The notes beneath the pieces were generated by a model. It was given only the letters and a program-made list of their open reading frames with translations, was not told the origin of the DNA and searched no databases. 64,000 bases of DNA from Xestospongia muta (taxonomy: Eukaryota; Porifera; Demospongiae; Haplosclerida; Petrosiidae), in contig OY848924.1 of assembly GCA_963693285.1 (NCBI GenBank), forward strand, positions 1,478,144 through 1,542,143, given 5' to 3'. Both the position numbers and the translations under genes were made by a program. Position 1 is the stretch's first letter, and each line of letters opens with the position of its first letter. Shown here piece after piece: positions 49,561 to 62,617 of this stretch.

Positions 49561-51814
49561 CTTGTTGTGTAGTATCACTAGGGAGAGTATCTGCTTTATG
49601 TTCACTTGATAGTTCATTAGTAGAATGTTGCTATTGGATACAGGATATAAGTGATAATATATGAGGTGTAAAGTATTGTAGTATTACAATACACAAGATT
49701 GATGATGTAACTATTGTTTATATTATTGATAAGATTGGAGGTGAGGAATTACAATGTAATTGTTAGTAGTAATTATTGTCACATAGTGAAACTATCAATC
49801 TATCTATGTCAAACTTAAGAATGCTTCTAAGAACCCACAACCACAAAGAATGCTTCTTGGGTGTGGCTGTTCAGTTGGATGGCCAGATGCCAGAAACTAC
49901 TTTTTGTATTATCAGGAACACATCGCTTCAACAATTGACATTTTTCATTTTGTGAATAGATCAGACACCCTTTCCGACATTAAACTAGTGAGTGTTCGTA
50001 ATGAAACTACACCATTTACAGAAACCAAATGATCTGATTAGCAAAAATAACTCCTAATAACTGAAATAAGCTATTTATGTTAAGAGCTGGTCACTGACAA
50101 GACTAATTACTGTGTTATTATTAAACCGTTGCTAATGACCCTGGCTTATTATCAAGTATGGTCACTATAGCTGTGATTTCTTCTTTTTTAATTTTATTGC
50201 GCATTAAAGTTCAGGTGGAAAACTTACTATCATAGTTATAAATTATCTATCAGTAACTTTACTTATTATAGTGATTTTATAATAGTGTCAGGTACCTTGC
50301 ATGTACATCCTAACACTTGTAACAAATCAAATTTGTTAAAGACTACAATTAATACAATCTACTATATAAGTGTATAAATCATACCTGATATTCCATTGAT
50401 AAGTTGTCAGTAATATAGACTTCAGTTGAATCAACAGTGCTTGATTCCTTAGTATGTTCTATAGAATATTGAGTAGAACAAAGTACAATTATATTAGAGG
50501 CTAAATGTTGTAGTAAATGTTTGTGTCATATACTAATATGTATTGAAGTTGTCAATTGTAATGTCAGATCAGTTAATCACACTACTGTTCTAAGGAGAGG
50601 AACTGACTACTGACCAATAAGCAAATTTTCAAGACTAAAGCAATTTACTATAGTTAAACAGTTTAGTATGGTTTACACTTGTTTATCAAACCTTGTTCCA
50701 GTGCCATTCTGTTTAATAAATCCTTTATATTGGTATATAATCTATACTTGTTAAATTACATGAGTATATAGTATGTAATGGGAGCTCTACTTTTGTATCA
50801 AATGCAGTAAATACATTTGTTTTGAAGGAAATATAATGAGTATTTCTCTAATCTATACATTATCCATGAACCATTTTGTAATACAAAGGTTTAGTAATAT
50901 GGACTTACCATCAGTTTGTTCATCAATTGTGTTTTTGTCTGTTTGCGTTATATGTTCTATAATAACAATATATGACAATTAATGAAAGTATATTAATATA
51001 ACCGTAGCAGCTATTAAAGTAACATTATTATTACATTATAAACTATTACTTGTAAGCTATTCCTTTACTCAATGAACAGCTAAATCATTGAAATTATAAC
51101 TAAAGATACAGGTGTCCCTATATTTTCAATTTCCTTTAAGATTATTAATTAATTAAGCATCATCATCAGTTAACTCAAATCTACACACACATGTATTTAT
51201 AATGATATACCTCTGACATTACTCTCTTGTTGTTCTTGGGTAGACTTCTTAGTTTTAGGTAAATCATCTAATATTGTATAAAATAAAATAATTATATTAA
51301 AATAAGTTAAATATTAGATGCAGAGAAATCAAACACAACATGTATTCTCCAATACTTTGTTATGAACATAATTAAACTACATTAGTTTCATTTACTTTCT
51401 AATGTAGACAGACAATTGATAAAATATTTGTTCATATTATGTGTTATCAGTTGAAAATAAATTCCTCATGTTATATTGTTAGAAACATAACATGTATATA
51501 ATCAATTTTAGCTAAAAGATCAACTAATTTGTTGTCATTACCTGAATTAAAGTTACTACCATGCTTATGTTTACAAGAGCCTGGATTGGTTTCTATAGAA
51601 ACAGACAACATAACTTATCATAACTCCAAATACAAGTATAAAAGTGAGTTAAAATGGTGTATAAAATTATCTATAAATGTAGATATTACAATTTAACAAG
51701 TGTGTGTGTGTGACACTTAAAATAATCTACCTAATTGATCATCATCGGTATTATCAGATTGTTTGAGCTTCTTTGATGTTGAATGGGGAATAGATCTCTT
51801 ACGCTTAGTAAGAG
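49561..51814 (-). repeat. Six-exon linker module, copy M3
   Basis: Exons 51731-51814, 51542-51592, 51211-51267, 50909-50956, 50385-50458 and 49561-49630. Frames are open. Small changes alter the basic strings (LTKRKRS, and CKHKHG in place of RKRKHS). It is directly followed on the minus strand by M2. Confidence 0.75.
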
Positions 51815-52303
51815 CTGAGTATTGATAAAGTCGAGTCATTGATTAAACAAAATTAAAGGTTTATTTAACACTGTGATGTCATAATAAAAACAAAGCATAT
51901 TCACTACCTACTTAGTAAAATTAGCTATATTTCATAAAATGTGGTTATTGTTGATAGGACATGAATTAAAAATGGCATGATTATAATATATCCCTTACTA
52001 TAATATGTAGGTACTATTTCTAGACCACACCACAAAAAATGTACATTCTACTAAAATTATAAGACAATATTAAAAATACTACATGTAAAGATCATGTATG
52101 TTATTAATTGTGGATACTAATTCAGTAACTTTAACAAATAGAATAATAATTAATAAATTGTGTAAATGTTGAAGTTTTTAATTAACATTTAGGCCTGGCT
52201 AAATGAATTAATATTCATTAAATCTACATAATTTGAATTAATTACTTAAGTTAATTGACACAAATAATAACAGTAAGTTACAGGGAAATTAATAGGATCT
52301 TAC

Positions 52304-52396
52304 CCAATCACGATATTTCAAGTTTGCTCCTTTCTGAAGGGCTTCTTTGACTCTCTTTAAATGTCCATCTCTAGCAGCATCCCAAAGTTCACTGTC
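52304..52396 (-). CDS. Remaining ankyrin exon of gene C
   Basis: Encodes DSELWDAARDGHLKRVKEAL and QKGANLKYRDW, an ankyrin-like repeat homologous to 20246-20338. Both splice sites are intact and phase 0. Confidence 0.65.
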
Positions 52397-53250
52397 CTAT
52401 ATAATAATAAAACAAATCATTACATTTAAAACACAATACACAAAGTGACACTATTTATATAAAAAGAACATGATGTAATTAGTATTATGTATATAACTAA
52501 CAGAGACAATTAGACTATACTACAAATACAAGACTACACTAACTAATAATAAACACTTCAATGATCTTCTTTCCATTCTTTTGTTGCTAATATTTATTTG
52601 ATATGTGATATGATCAAGTAATAGTAATAACTGGACATTATTCAAGTATGTAAAGTGAGTACTATGAACACATAGAGACAGGTCCATAGAATGATAGTAG
52701 ATACAACCATTGTTTACATAACTAATAGTATTTATCATGTGATAATGAACATGATATTAATAGTGTGATTATTTATCACAGATAATCAGATATAATGACA
52801 CTCAACTAAAGGCTATAGGTTGTAATAAACTATCACTTAATGAACAATTTGAGTTATGAAGAAGCTGTGTAGTCTATTTTCAAGTAATCTTTTCTATTTA
52901 TGTAAAAAGAAGTACAAGAATTAAGAGAAACAATTTGACTGTTTAGCTAGTTCCCAGTTCTCCACTTTATTCGTAATACTTTATAACATTATCAAAGAAC
53001 TTATTACCTGTAAAATATTCAATAATGGCAAGTGATGTTGAAATAAATTTATGAGGGAACATTAACAATATACTGTAATACATTTACTGTGACAGCCATT
53101 TTGCCATTTCTTTCTCTACATATAAACCATACCATACTTAATAATAATATGTAATGTATTGATTGTACACTAACACATGTAGTATAATGGATTAGTCACT
53201 AATATACTTACAATTTCATCCTGCTCTCTCTTTGAAAGTTGAGTTGCCAT

Positions 53251-54502
53251 CGCCAGGAGGGTTGGCAGCCCTTGGCTGGTACTGTTAAGTTGGTCTAGTT
53301 CTATAATAGAACATTAGATATCAATGTACATATATAAGTTATACTATGATGTATTATATATATATCACTTTATATAACAAAGACAATAAACTGTATGATC
53401 TTCATTTATTGTCATTGTACAATCATATACAACATGATCATGTCAACATCATCTCAAGTACAATATCTTAAACATTGAAACAAATAGACTTTTTTCAATC
53501 ATAGAGAGTTAAAAAGTTGGAACTCCAAAAACAAATGAACATAGCTTGTGTTTACACAGCCTTAACTCTTCTATCTTTGTAATTGTCTGAAATACTCTCT
53601 TGTTACCAGAACTAGCTAGAAATATACTAAGTCATAGAAAAGAATGTACTTCCTCTTCAATTAAATGTCACAAGAAGTAACATATCTCGTGTATGTAGTC
53701 AACAAGTAAACACTGTAGTACTGCAAGTGTTAACATGACCCATGACTCATATTATCTACATACAATACTACTAATTAACTACTACTTTATATTACTTACC
53801 AACTTAGTCTCGTCCCCAGAACTACTCGCAAACTAAAGTAGGTCTGGTCACACAGCTTGACTTTTGTGTCCCCAGTAAGGATGTGGTGCGGGTGTTGGTA
53901 TGCAATTAGAGGTAGTGTGTAATATGAAATTATCAAATTGAAGTGTGTGTAAAAGCGAATGCATGACTACTCTTTATTAAATCTGCTTTAATACTTCAAT
54001 TTAACTCTACTTTGGATCGGGTTCAACTCTGCAATTGAAAACAGTAACATTGCTTTATTTATTTTAAGAGGAATGGTTATTATGAGTCCCCCTCTCTAAA
54101 TCTGATAATATTAGTCTGATATCTATACTAGACTTGACTACTAATGATTTTATGTCAATTTTTATATCACAGTCTTTGTTACATACACAAGATGACTAGC
54201 TGGTCTTTGATTTCTTTGTCAAACTATAGTCTGTTCGCGTTCACCTTGCCTCCGGAAATTAGTAGTGGGTGTAAGTAGTATACATAAAACATATCACACC
54301 ATTACAAATAAAATGTTTGTGGTAGGTGATAGTCTTTGAAGTTAGCACACGTAAATAAAAGACCATGTGTGTGCTTATGCGTTGAATATCTTTTCTTTTC
54401 TTTTCTTGTAAAAAAAAATTCTCGCCAAATCTTCAAGTTAGAATTATATCTACATTGAGTTGTAAAAAATTATTAATAAAATTTGCAATAGTTTATCTAG
54501 CA
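53251..54502. other. 5' region of gene C and flank
   Basis: Up to about 54067 this matches the unit 1 region 21356-22938 without the 767-bp insert. It includes the conserved donor of the presumed 5' UTR exon near 53800. At 54064-54067 lies the empty TTAA where Kolobok relic 1 sits in unit 1. From there to 54502 no feature is recognised. Confidence 0.5.
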
Positions 54503-55559
54503 ATGGATCAAGGAAGCAGCTCATCTTCCTCCATTAATCAAGAGCCACAGCCTATACATAAGGTAGCTAAGAAGTCTGGGAAGGAGGTTAGATTGACATC
54601 ACAAACCAAACATGTTATTGAAAAAGTAAGGCAGTTCTTTGAGAAAAAGAAAAGAAAAGGAAGCTCAATTAAGAGAGAGAGAATTGTAAAACGTACAACA
54701 GAGGCTACAGGTGTATCAATAAGAAGTGTGCGTAACATTCATAATGAAAATATTTCTCAAGAAGGTAAATTACTGACTCATGTTAAATGATATATACACA
54801 ACATTTAGGGTACGTGTGAATCCAGACTCTTTTAATAAAGAAGTAATATGACTCACTGTTCATAGCTTTTACACACAACGACAATATCCCACATTGACTA
54901 CTATTTTAGCTAAATTAAAAGAGGATGGAGTTTTCAGAGGTGGTACATTTTGTCTATGGAAGGTTCTGTGAGAGTTGGGGTTTTCATATAAGAAAAGAGA
55001 CAATAAACAAAACATATACGAACAACGTAATATACTGGAACAAAGACATACATACTTGCAAACGATACGTAAACTAAGAAATGACAACAGGACAATAATC
55101 TATACTGACATAACATGGATAAACACACATCACTGTAAAGAACATATTTGGGTAGACGTTGTTGGTAAAGAAGGATGGAAGGTGCCAAGTGGGAAAGGTC
55201 AATGATTGATTGTGGTTCATGCTGGTTGAGTGGAAGGTTGGGTTCCTGGTACAGACTTGGTTTTTAGATCTAAGACAAACTCAGCAGACTATCATGATGA
55301 AATGAACTCAGAACACTTTATAGAATGGTTTACACAACAGCTACTTCCAAACATTCTACCTACATCTGTGATAGTTTTAGACAATGCTTTGTACCACAAC
55401 AAACAAAAGGACTAACCTCCAACAACTGTAAACAGAAAAGATGATATTAAAAGATGGTTAGACGAACATAACATAGAATATGATTACAAGGACATTAAAA
55501 AGACATTTCTTGAGAAAGTAAAACAACACAGACCAGCACCTTTGTACCTTACAATGTAT
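54503..55559 (+). pseudogene. Tc1/mariner-IS630-like transposase relic
   Basis: Starts MDQGSSSSSSINQEP, with a helix-turn-helix-like segment (..IVKRTTEATGVSIRSVRNIH). A short intron follows (about 54764-54811). The DDE part has IIYTDITWINTHHCKEHIWVD, then EHFIEWFTQQLLPNI and VIVLDNALYHNKQKD, typical of the IS630/Tc1 family (DDE_3). At least five in-frame stops interrupt it (for example near 54850, 54969, 55203 and 55412), with no clear frameshift. Similarity ends after HRPAPLYL, before the third catalytic acid, so the 3' end is missing. Confidence 0.75.
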
Positions 55560-56500
55560 TACCACTGTCATAACTTTTATAATTTTTTTGGTTATCGAAG
55601 TCTGAATTCAATAATACTTATGTTTGTATTCATTCTCATACACAATAGTTATATTCAATCTATTTTACCTATCTATATGATTAAATGTTTACAGCTAGAA
55701 TGTATTTCTTACCGTACTGGTTTCTCTCTTCGAGTGGCAGTCATTTTGTTGATTAACGAAATTCACGAGATCACATTCCTCGTGGTCAATGGCATCTCCT
55801 ATACTTTGCTTATGGAAAGTACAACAAATCTTGTTCTTGTGGGTTGTATTCATATAAAAATGACACCAAAATAACTAGATGGTCGTAACCAGACCACCTG
55901 ACTTTGAAATTTTGAATTTGGTTGAGTTATTAGAAAGTTATAATAAATTTTCTACCGGCAAGATCATTACTTGAATCCTTCTTGATAGAAAAAAAAAAGA
56001 ATTTTCTTTAAGAAAAATCTACAGAGATAAAGTTCAATTCATGAGGTCATATTATCACTATCACTAATTTAAACTCCATTAAATTTCTAGAGATTGTCAT
56101 TAGACCTCCATAGGATGGTACTGAGTGTAAGAGGTAGTGTCTATATTCACTTATACATTGTATTTCTTAATGTGTGACACAAGTGACAGGACAGTTACCA
56201 GTTACATATGTTCATCCACACCAGATCACTCATTTGGTTTTTACAGTGTGTGCAATATGGACTCTACTACTAGCTAATCTCTATTGTGTCAAATATGGTC
56301 TGAAATATAGCTTTACAGTAACATTATACCTCAGTATCATGTATGGCTTAGTGACCAAAGCAATTATATAAATTATAATAGTGTAATTGTATGTTTGAAT
56401 GATAAGAAGTTAGTTTGTAATATGAATTATGAATATTTGCTAATTAAAATGTGTAATAATGTTTACAAATAAATCATGTGATTTTGATATTCATTTCATA
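55560..56500. other. No gene recognised
   Basis: The open frames at 55542-55874 and 56174-56371 have hydrophobic, low-information translations and no family resemblance or splice context. They are probably chance. Confidence 0.5.
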
Positions 56501-56700
56501 TACCTTCAGTAGAAGAGGCATCAGTTGTAACAGACCTTACAAATTGTACGGCTGGTAATGAACCATTTTTTGCTTCCTGCTCTCATCTGTGAAAAGCTGA
56601 AAACAGTTACTACATGTCTATACAAGCTTCAGGCTTGGATTCTCTATGGCCATCAACAGTGTCCTCTCCTTTTATTGTTAGAAGAGCAGCACCATCTATA
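56501..56700 (-). other. Possible short coding exons, unrecognised
   Basis: On the minus strand, about 56505-56570 reads EAKNGSLPAVQFVRSVTTDA between a plausible acceptor and donor. The piece at about 56650-56697 reads GAALLTIKGEDTVDG after an acceptor. The style resembles the linker exons of the neighbouring genes, but no partner exons were found. Confidence 0.25.
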
Positions 56701-57281
56701 AAAAAAAATATACTGAAATATACTGAAGTATACTAATTTTACATAAGAGTTGTAGAACCAGATCTGCTTACCTATCAATCAAACAGATGAGGACCACATT
56801 GATCAAATATATGTTTATTAGTTAAAACAAATCATTCATAATTAATATGATAAAATATCTATCTCTCCATTTTATAAACAAATCATTCTGTTCATTTATA
56901 ATCTGTCCATCATTACTAAAAAATACTTATCTCTCCATCATTTACTACATGTGCAAGTAATTTGTGTTCTCACTCATTTAACATTTAATCTATTTTTAAT
57001 GTATTATTTACCAAACTATATAACCACACATCACTTCATATCTTCTACAACATATAACGTTTTTGATAACTCCTCCTATCTGATTGGTTGGTGGGTCCAT
57101 CCGATTATGTAATATTAAGTCAAATATTGTGCTTGACAACTTACCTTTTAAATACTCAACTCAAATATTGACCAGAAAGTAAAATTAAGGCACTAGTATC
57201 CATGATCACTTTCTTGTAGACCTGAGGAAATTCAACAAGATTTAAAACATATTAAATATAATCTCTCTTTGGTAATCTAGT

Positions 57282-57590
57282 TTAACTCATATACTTTTTC
57301 CCTAACTTTTCAACTAGTTGTTTAATGTTTTCAGCCTCCACCTTGAAAGTAGACGCAGCAAAAATTAGGACGTCTATCAGATCAAAATGAGTTTGAACTA
57401 GTTTGGTCCCACCTACTAATTAATTGCCATGGATACATTTCCTAATTAATGCTCACCAACAAACTTAATCCTCGTGGTTTAATAGATTTCTCTGATTCTA
57501 CCTTTAATACACGGCCTCCTCTAGCTATATCTGATCTACGTCTGCCATATCCTGTTGATGATTCGAGAAGTTCCAGTTTGATGATGGAGC
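57282..57590 (-). CDS. Two-exon C-terminal gene fragment, unrecognised
   Basis: An exon open from about 57590 to 57457 reads CSIIKLELLESSTGYGRRRS and on to KSIKPRGLSLL, with donor gtgagc. The next exon (57282-57415) reads GGTKLVQTHFDLIDVLIFAA, then STFKVEAENIKQLVEKLGKK and a stop (57282-57284). The two look like real protein, but the acceptor phase (1) does not match the donor phase (0). The gene is therefore damaged or a splice site is misread. The last part faintly recalls the end of IST1-type domains, which I do not claim. Confidence 0.35.
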
Positions 57591-57949
57591 AGTGACCATG
57601 ACAATTGGAACCCTTACCATGGGTGTGAAAATAATGAGAAGAAAGTAGAAATCTAAAAGAAATGACTCAAGAAATGAAGACACTCACAGTAACTATAATT
57701 GTATGTAATAAAATGATTACACTACTAGTGACCTGACACACCCACTCAAGTATAAAAGTAGTTGTGCCTATTGTCCCATAGTATATCATATTTTGAACTT
57801 ATCCAGGTCACATAAAATGGCAAAGTATGGACTTTCTAACAGCCACTGTATAGTATTATTGTAATGACACATTCTAATATGTGTATCAATTACCGAGCAA
57901 TTGTCAGTTTATGAAAAGTATATAACTTTTTCAACTAATATAGATGATA

Positions 57950-58870
57950 CAGCTGGTTCCACAATAAACCAGATGGACAAGCTTTACTAGAAATATTACA
58001 AGCTTGCCTCAATCCTATCAAATCCTCAATACCTCTTCCAAATAAATCATTAACTCCTTTGTTTAGTTCAGTATTATAATTTAAGGCACATACTGGAGGT
58101 TTCATTCATTTAACACAAAAAGAAGGCAGAGATGAAGAGACTGATAGTCCATTTGATGGAGGAGATATGACTAGTTCTTCTATTACTATGTGTTACTTAC
58201 TCTATATTGGTATAGACTGTTCATATGTTTATTAGAACTACTACAATAATTGGACATGGACTACTGGCAGGTAGGTATTATCTATTAATACATCTATCTA
58301 ATGTCCCACATAGTCATCTATATCTATCCATCTACTATACATCTCTATCCATCAATTCATGTATCTATTATAACTTTTATTATCTGTCTCTATACATCAT
58401 TACTCTATCAGATAATTGACATATATTATTATTTGATCCTTTTATCGTAAGATATTTCTCTCTAGGATACTGCAGTGGCTTATTCAATCAGTCAATAAAC
58501 CAGTGGACATGTGACATTATTAGAACATTATCATTCTTTCCTATTAGGATTACATTGGGTCTACCTGTTGTTGTTATGTTAGACAGGTAAACAATACAAG
58601 TTAATAACACAAGTTAATAACTCATGTTAGATGGAATACTGGTTAGATTTTCTAAATTAGTGTCTTTTATGATAGCTTCCACTGTACATGTGATAGTCAC
58701 ATGATGACAATGAATTATTCTTCAGATTTGATATTGCCAAACCAAGAAGGGGTGTATTATTAAATATTGTCACTTACTCTGAGATGGCTCTATCATCAGG
58801 TATCTTCTCTATATAATCATTTTATTTTGCACATTATATTTTGTCTATTATAGAACACTGTTTGTCTATC
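57950..58870 (+). other. Fragments of an unrecognised plus-strand gene
   Basis: Short protein-like pieces occur in order: YSWFHNKPDGQALLEILQAC (about 57953-58085), HTGGFIHLTQKEGRDEETDS (about 58090-58190), GYCSGLFNQSINQWTCDIIR with RTLSFFPIRITLGLPVVV (about 58466-58590), and IAKPRRGVLLNIVTYSEMAL (about 58730-58800). Splice-like borders are present between some. No family is recognised, and stop codons and gaps suggest a decayed gene. Confidence 0.3.
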
Positions 58871-60600
58871 AATATCTTCTATTTACCTCTAGTCTGCCCT
58901 CTCTAGCTTTAATATTGTTTGTTCTAGCTTAATTGGAAGCAACAACAAAAGCATTTTTAGATGAGAGAACTACACTGTTTACTAAGTAGCTTAATTTATG
59001 GTATGTGAATATCTCATCATATCACACAGTCAACCATATACTATCATAATATAGGTAGAACACTAGTAGTTTGGTTTTATCAATGAGTGTCCTTATAGTG
59101 AGTGGACAGTTTACAAGTACCTGAAATAGAGTTTCCTTGAATTTTAATTCCATGACTTCCTTTCTTCTTTTCTATAGTCTTGATATATTGACTGATACAA
59201 ATAGTTCTTCTCCTTAAATTACAACTTTCATAACAGTCAGTGATCTCCACTACATTACTAATGGTCAACAAAGCACTCGACTGTTGCTTGGTTAGCTCTT
59301 AATGTAACAAGAAGCATTTGTCTTAGCTGGTTCTTGGCTGGATGAACACTTGTAAAGATAGATTATAAAGTAAGTACATGTATATGTAAGTAGTGGTGTG
59401 GTCTAGTTCATGTATGGACTTGAGGGTAAAGGATATATTCCTAAAAAAGATAAGGTATAAAAATGCCTATATCAAATACATGTTTTTAAATTGTGAGTCT
59501 CTCTGTATTGGACAGTTTGAGACATTAGCATGAACTGGATCAGGACACTGAGGAGAGTTCAATATAAACAATGTTCTTAGTTCGGAATATATTATTATGA
59601 GAGTAAAATGTTTTGAATTATACAAATATTCAATAAGACATTGTTTTTAATAAATTAGAAAGATTAATGTAATTAAAACTAGACCACTAAATAAACTATT
59701 GTTGAAGAAAATGTTGTAAGTCTCTCTTTTTTTCAGAATATCTGTGGAATCTCAATGAAACCAGTTCTACAGCTCAAGACAAACCAGTTATACCTCCTAA
59801 TTTAACCTAAAATATCTGCACTTTTAAAATCACACTTAAGATGATTTTTCACATAAACTACTATTTGTGTATTACAGCATTATTTTAAACAAATATGAAT
59901 TATGATAGAGATATCTCATGTATTGATATTAAATTTACATTTTCAAATTGTTGATCAGGTATCTAGGTCCAAAGGTAAGTCAGTCCAATATAACTGTATA
60001 ACTATTCAATTGATTTTAGGTGTGCATTTTAATTGTTGTTTATTGACATCCTATACTATCCACTGTTAGTTTTGTTTTTCATTTTAAAAAGAATGAACAC
60101 ATCATCAGCACGTGCTCACAATTAGCAAATGAACGCGTGACCACCATTATGGCGGGAAAATGTCAATCATCAGCACACGCCTAACAAGAAAAAAATTCTT
60201 GTAGATTTTTAATTATTTTTTTGTAAAATCTATTGATTAAAATTAATGTAAAAATTAATATGCAAAGAAGATTAATATAATCTGATACAAACTAAAGAAG
60301 TGTTTTTCTTACAAACTAAAGGAATAAAAAAGTAGAATAAATAGTATTAAAAAAAAAATATTATAGTTATAAAAATTAATAGAAATTAAGTAAGATTGTA
60401 GTATACAACAACAATTGTAAGTAAACTGATTGTAGTTGAAAGATAGAAATGAAATTCTAAACTAGCCATTTTTCAAAGAAAGTCTTAAATATTTTTAAAA
60501 CTAAAATTAAGATTGACTTTTGACAAATTTTAGTGAAAAATGTTTTTGAAAAATAAATACATATACAAAATGAACGAAAAATAAAAACTAAAAATAAAAC
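58871..60600. other. No gene recognised, AT-rich
   Basis: The sequence is AT-rich with long A/T runs near 60180-60600. No convincing exon, inverted-repeat element or RNA gene was seen. Confidence 0.5.
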
Positions 60601-61560
60601 AAAAAATGACAACTAAAAATAAAATAAAAATAAGAGAGTCTCTGTAGTGGAAGAGTCCTCAAGATGTCCAGTGATGGTCTCCAATCCAGCAATTGTAGAA
60701 AAGAGAAGATAGAGAGTTCCTAAGAGTCCAGTCAGTCCACAAGTTGAGAACATAGAGGGAGAAAGAGAAGAATAACAACTGGATTACTAAAGAATGAATG
60801 AAAGTGGATGGATGGATGGAGAGACAGCTCACCTTTCTCACCAGTGCTGCTCCTGCAGGGAAAGAAAAAGAGAGTAGTTATGAACTGATAGTGACAATGA
60901 ATGGATAGAGAGTGAAGAGAGACAGAGGAAGTGAAAAGGGACCACCAACCTACACACACACACGCATCCTAGAAGATCAGAGCTTCCCCCCGCCACCTGG
61001 CGGCCTTGGATATTAAAAAAAAAATTTTTTTTGAAGGCCGTCAGGCAGCAGGGGGAAGATGATTAATAGGATTTGTATGAGTGTGTGTATAATGTATAAG
61101 CTGGATAGCCCAAAATAAAAAAAAATAAAAAATAAAAAGAAGAGGAAAGAAGGCTTGAAGGAAGAAGACAGAATAGACCAGGCAGGAGAGCGACTCATCT
61201 TTTACATCCAGAGAACTGTCAAAACACCAGAGAACGTCAGAGAACAGTCAATAACATCAGAGAACATCAGACAACATCCAAATAGAGTCCTGTAGAAACG
61301 AAGAGAAAAGTCAATTAACAAACTGATTGATAAAAACAAAAATTAAAAAGAACAAAAAAGAAAATAATAATCAAATAAAAAATAACAGAAAAGAAAATGA
61401 AAAGGATGATCATAACTGAATGAAATGATGTCCAGCGAAGAGTAGAGATCCTACGACGAACGAAGAGACGAGTCGTGAGGAGAGTCGAAGTGGAGAACGA
61501 AGAGACGAGTCGTAGCGACGAAGACCCACGGGGGTCTGTACAATAATATAAGCTTGCAAA
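60601..61560. repeat. Purine-rich low-complexity region with a long hairpin and a 19-bp direct repeat
   Basis: The plus strand is strongly purine-rich (gagaga, ggatgg and aagaag runs). The open minus-strand frames here are low-complexity artefacts. A 19-bp direct repeat (gaacgaagagacgagtcgt) occurs at 61458-61476 and 61495-61513. The hairpin is listed separately. Confidence 0.55.
60983..61058. repeat. 25-bp imperfect hairpin with A/T palindromic loop
   Basis: The arms at 60983-61007 (cttccccccgccacctggcg then gcctt) and 61034-61058 pair at 21 of 25 positions. The loop is 26 nt and contains a run of A followed by T. It is GC-rich in a very AT-rich setting. It could be a small-RNA-like precursor fold or a relic of element ends. 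Confidence 0.6.
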
Positions 61561-62617
61561 ATGGAGTCCTTTTATGTTTTCAAGACATCTCTGTCATACT
61601 TCATTTCGACAAACACAAGGCACCAACTCGTGACAATTTGGCGGGAAAACCTCACCACGCGTGACCAACATTATTGGATTTTTAATTGATCTTATTAACA
61701 ATTAATTAAAAGTTTTCTAATTACATTAAAATATTACAGTACTTAATCTATTCTACCTCCAAAATTGTTAACAACAAGTATAAAGCTTCATCTTCGTAAT
61801 GTAATGTCAAAAACAATATTGACTGAAACAATTAAACAATTGGAGATAAAGTAGATTTATATAAATTCAGTGACGGTTTTTGATCAGCATTAATACCTGT
61901 CAACAGCTGACAATATTATGTAGTCCTTTCAACCTATTGTACCAACCTGGTTTGCTAGTTAGCTTGTAATTCTGTGACCAAGCCCACTGATCAATTAGAA
62001 GAAAATAATCAACAAAGAATGTGAACTGATATAATGTTTTTAATGAGTCCAAGTTACATCAAATATCTGTATACATAATGTTACTGTCATAGAGACTCTA
62101 TGTCCAGTTCTGCTGCTAAATCAGATATGTTGGATCCATTTTATCTTTTGTAACTGACTTCTCAATGCTACGTTCTAATGGACAAGAAGAATGCCATTAG
62201 TTAAATATTAGTTATTATTTACAATCATGTGTCTCAACATTTATCTAACTTTAATTTTTAACAATACCATATAGTGGGTTTTATTGGCAGTGAATTAAAT
62301 TGGTATATTGACAGTCAGTGACAAGAACGTCAAATAAAAACCTGTCAATAATAATTATTGTGTTATGTTTCTGGATGTGATCCTCTATATAGTATGATGG
62401 TTACTGTTTTGGGTCTCTATACATACCTTTCCTTTGTGCTTTAGCTATTGTCAGGTCAATAATGTCTCTGTGTATTTTCTTCACATCAACAAGTTATTTC
62501 CTAATATGGAAATAAGATTTAGTTAATATCAATGGAAAACTAGCTCAACAGAACATGTATTATTATATGTGATTATTCTAATTTATATTGAAATGACACA
62601 TAGTGATGTCATCATAT

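Larger units (their letters stand above)
46087..53250 (-). pseudogene. Gene C: remnant of the unit 2 ankyrin-Roc-Death-CARD gene
   Basis: The partner of gene A. The first coding exon (53212-53250, MATQLSKREQDEI) and one ankyrin exon (52304-52396) remain. Homology then stops at about 52055 (unit 1 about 19995), and all other ankyrin exons, Roc-COR and Death are absent. What follows are two linker modules (M3 at 49561-51814, M2 at 46695-48973) and the CARD exon 46087-46436. The 30-nt exon at 53008-53037 has lost its acceptor (AG to AA at 53038-53039). The ankyrin exon ends in phase 0 but M3 begins in phase 1, so a direct join reaches a stop within 30 codons. The last linker exon (46695-46731) has an in-frame 33-nt deletion, and the CARD end is extended (..TTCALYIRK). 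The CARD part itself is still open. Confidence 0.55.

Noticed and set aside
60659..61198. Minus-strand frames of 60-75 codons
   Set aside because: Translations of a purine-rich low-complexity tract (Ser/Phe/Leu runs). No gene signal.
60130..61680. Element with ends containing CGCGTGACCA near 60133 and 61660
   Set aside because: The two strings are in the same orientation and poorly matched outside the core. No target duplication was found.
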